Shown in pieces: positions 14,464 to 15,717 of a stretch of DNA of 15,717 nt (position 1 is the first letter of the stretch; each line of letters begins with the position of its first letter). This DNA comes from XYA12-FULL-58-9 sp001798605. GTDB lineage: Bacteria > Myxococcota > XYA12-FULL-58-9. The notes below the pieces were generated by a model that was not told the origin of the DNA, ran no database searches, and saw only the letters and a list, made by a program, of their open reading frames with translations. The translations under genes were made by a program, and so were the position numbers. The stretch is from the NCBI GenBank assembly GCA_036736205.1, contig DAINMX010000147.1, positions 1-15,717 of the forward strand, in the 5' to 3' direction.

Positions 14464-15197
14464 ACGCCCATCAAGTGACCAGTGAGCTTGCCTATGATCT
14501 CGCGAGGGATCATGCTGACCTGCTCCTCTCCTTGGTTGAGCGTCCTCAGCTTCGTACGGATGTTGTTGCCTCGATAGGCTCCCACAGGCTCATCGATCGC
14601 ATGGTCCGGGTAGGCTTGTTGGTGGAGGAGGGCGAGGTTCTTCGGGCGTCGTCGCGTGCCTATCACCGCACGCGTCAAGAAGGAATGATGAGCTTCTTGG
14701 AGCATTTTGTGCTGCCGGCTCTAACCGCGAGCGTTGAGGATTGTGGGTTTGCCTCGCTGCATACTAGATACCTGTCTCTTGACGAAAGTGCCGCACGACA
14801 ACTGCGTGACGGCAGGATCCAGGATCTCCTCTCGGAGCTCACCGAGGTGAGCGACTTGCCAGGCGATGGCCCTCTCGCGCCGATGACCGTCCTCGTGGTG
14901 GGGACATCACGAGTGATCGACCAGTCCATCCCATGCGATGAGCAGGCTTTGCGACATCTGCAGAATGCTTCGATTCAACGAGTGACTGCAGCCGAGCAAG
15001 ATCTGGCGGCTCTGTGCCAGGGTGACTTCCTCGCTAACAATGAACGCTATCTCGCAGCCCAGCGAGTTATTGTTAAATTTCTCGAGAGGTTCGCATCTGA
15101 GGTGGTCGAATCTCCCGAGAACGCGACGTATCATTTGACCGTAACGAGCCACTGGCAGGGCGCCATGCCCGAGGCTCTCGAGGGTTCACTGCAATGA
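14460..15197 (+). CDS. Unrecognised protein with possible N-terminal winged helix, 245 aa
   Basis: No family is recognised. No signal peptide or membrane segment is visible, so it is probably cytoplasmic. Residues about 10-75 (LLLSLVERPQLRTDVVASIG ... MVRVGLLVEEGEVLRASS) have the helix pattern and beta-wing of MarR/ArsR-like winged-helix domains. The middle has a helical part (SFLEHFVLPALTASVEDCGF), a beta-strand MTVLVVGTSRV, and long helices; the end (TYHLTVTSHWQG) looks like a beta-strand pair. Both ends overlap neighbours as ATGA, so it is translationally coupled to the AAA+ activator and to the exported protein. This supports a shared job, perhaps as DNA-binding or signal partner of the activator, but that is inference. 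Confidence 0.75.
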   Translation: MNAHQVTSELAYDLARDHADLLLSLVERPQLRTDVVASIGSHRLIDRMVRVGLLVEEGEVLRASSRAYHRTRQEGMMSFLEHFVLPALTASVEDCGFASLHTRYLSLDESAARQLRDGRIQDLLSELTEVSDLPGDGPLAPMTVLVVGTSRVIDQSIPCDEQALRHLQNASIQRVTAAEQDLAALCQGDFLANNERYLAAQRVIVKFLERFASEVVESPENATYHLTVTSHWQGAMPEALEGSLQ

Positions 15198-15622
15198 GAC
15201 GCACTATGTTACGCATGTTTTTGTCATTGTCGGTATTGGCATTGGTGTCTTTCGGGTTTGAGCAGGCAGCAAACGCCGGCATCATCATCACCGATGGCAA
15301 GGTTGGCGGGCGAACTCAATCAAACACGCCAACGGTCGAGAATCCAGAGGACGACAAGCACGCCCAAGAAATCTATCTTTGGGCAAGCATGGTATTCGCG
15401 GGCTATGCCGTCAACTCCGACGGGGACAATGACAATCCAGAAGTTGACGAGAATGGCAACATCGTCATTTCTTCTCAAGACTCGCTCCGGGGAGGAATTC
15501 CCCGCTCGGCGATCATTGACGATGTGAGTGGTGAACCCCTGGGGGGCTGCGCGTCGGCGCGGGGGGCACCGTACGTTCTCGCGGTGTTTTTGCTCCGGTG
15601 GCGACGCCGTCGTCCAAATTGA
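15194..15622 (+). CDS. Small exported protein with MYXO-CTERM-like C-terminal tag, 142 aa
   Basis: No functional family is recognised. The N-terminus MRRTMLRMFLSLSVLALVSF and ANAG give a classic signal peptide with cleavage expected after A28. The mature part, about 90 residues, is polar, with an Asp/Asn-rich loop (NSDGDNDNPEVDENGNI) that could bind calcium. The last 26 residues, from GGCASARG (Cys119) through APYVLAVFLLRW to RRRRPN, show Cys, a short hydrophobic stretch and an Arg cluster, the layout of MYXO-CTERM sorting tags processed by myxosortase; the hydrophobic part is rather short. Two G6 runs (15541-15546, 15561-15566) sit at the start of the tag. ATG 15194 overlaps the preceding stop as ATGA. 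Last visible gene of the operon. Confidence 0.75.
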   Translation: MRRTMLRMFLSLSVLALVSFGFEQAANAGIIITDGKVGGRTQSNTPTVENPEDDKHAQEIYLWASMVFAGYAVNSDGDNDNPEVDENGNIVISSQDSLRGGIPRSAIIDDVSGEPLGGCASARGAPYVLAVFLLRWRRRRPN

Positions 15623-15717
15623 TTGCAAAGCTTCACATGGTGATTTTGTGTGCGCGTTCGCCGCGGTCCTGAATGCAACTCACCGATCACCCCATGAACC
15701 CACAACCGTGCAGCCCG
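15623..15717. other. Window end, no feature seen
   Basis: The 95 bases after the exported-protein gene hold no clear terminator hairpin or start of a further gene. Confidence 0.4.

Overview
The window is about 15.7 kb of moderately GC-rich bacterial DNA with no phage structural genes, rRNA or tRNA. A Myxococcota-like bacterium (the former Deltaproteobacteria) fits best. The hints are an exported protein with a MYXO-CTERM-like tail (Gly-Cys, short hydrophobic stretch, Arg run), a large CehA/McbA-type lipoprotein, a PKD/beta-helix lipoprotein remnant, and a sigma-54 activator. This placement is an inference, because no marker gene is present.

Layout. (1) 1-6217, plus strand: a surface-sugar operon. 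An 8-bp tandem repeat and a candidate promoter precede a GT4-like glycosyltransferase, an SDR of the GDP-sugar 4,6-dehydratase/4-reductase type, a 662-aa fusion (HddC-like guanylyltransferase, GmhB-like phosphatase, uridine-kinase-like P-loop domain), an HddA-like GHMP kinase and a GmhA-like isomerase. Together GmhA, HddA, GmhB and HddC make the complete route from sedoheptulose-7-phosphate to GDP-D-glycero-D-manno-heptose. The SDR could convert this to a deoxy or keto form, and the glycosyltransferase could transfer it. (2) 6218-8411: a DTW-domain tRNA acp3U transferase, then a minus-strand Phd/PIN toxin-antitoxin pair with a strong, almost leaderless promoter. Around these lie decayed fragments, including two copies of a WPDEAPKL-coding repeat and a DxDxDG tail fragment. 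(3) 8412-12273: a PKD plus beta-helix lipoprotein gene broken by a frame change, a short tandem repeat, and a CehA/McbA lipoprotein with a complete PHP metal site. (4) 12274-13272: a palindrome between convergent genes, a minus-strand ribbon-helix-helix protein with several inverted repeats, and about 500 bp without a convincing gene. (5) 13273-15622: a tightly coupled three-gene operon with ATGA overlaps. It encodes a sigma-54-type AAA+ activator without a receiver domain, an unrecognised protein with a possible winged helix, and a small exported protein with the MYXO-CTERM-like tail.

The best candidates for something undescribed are the operon in region 5 and the third domain of the heptose fusion protein. 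Secondary points are three unrelated short tandem repeats in intergenic DNA, G6-G8 runs inside surface-related genes, and candidate operators at the RHH and antitoxin genes.
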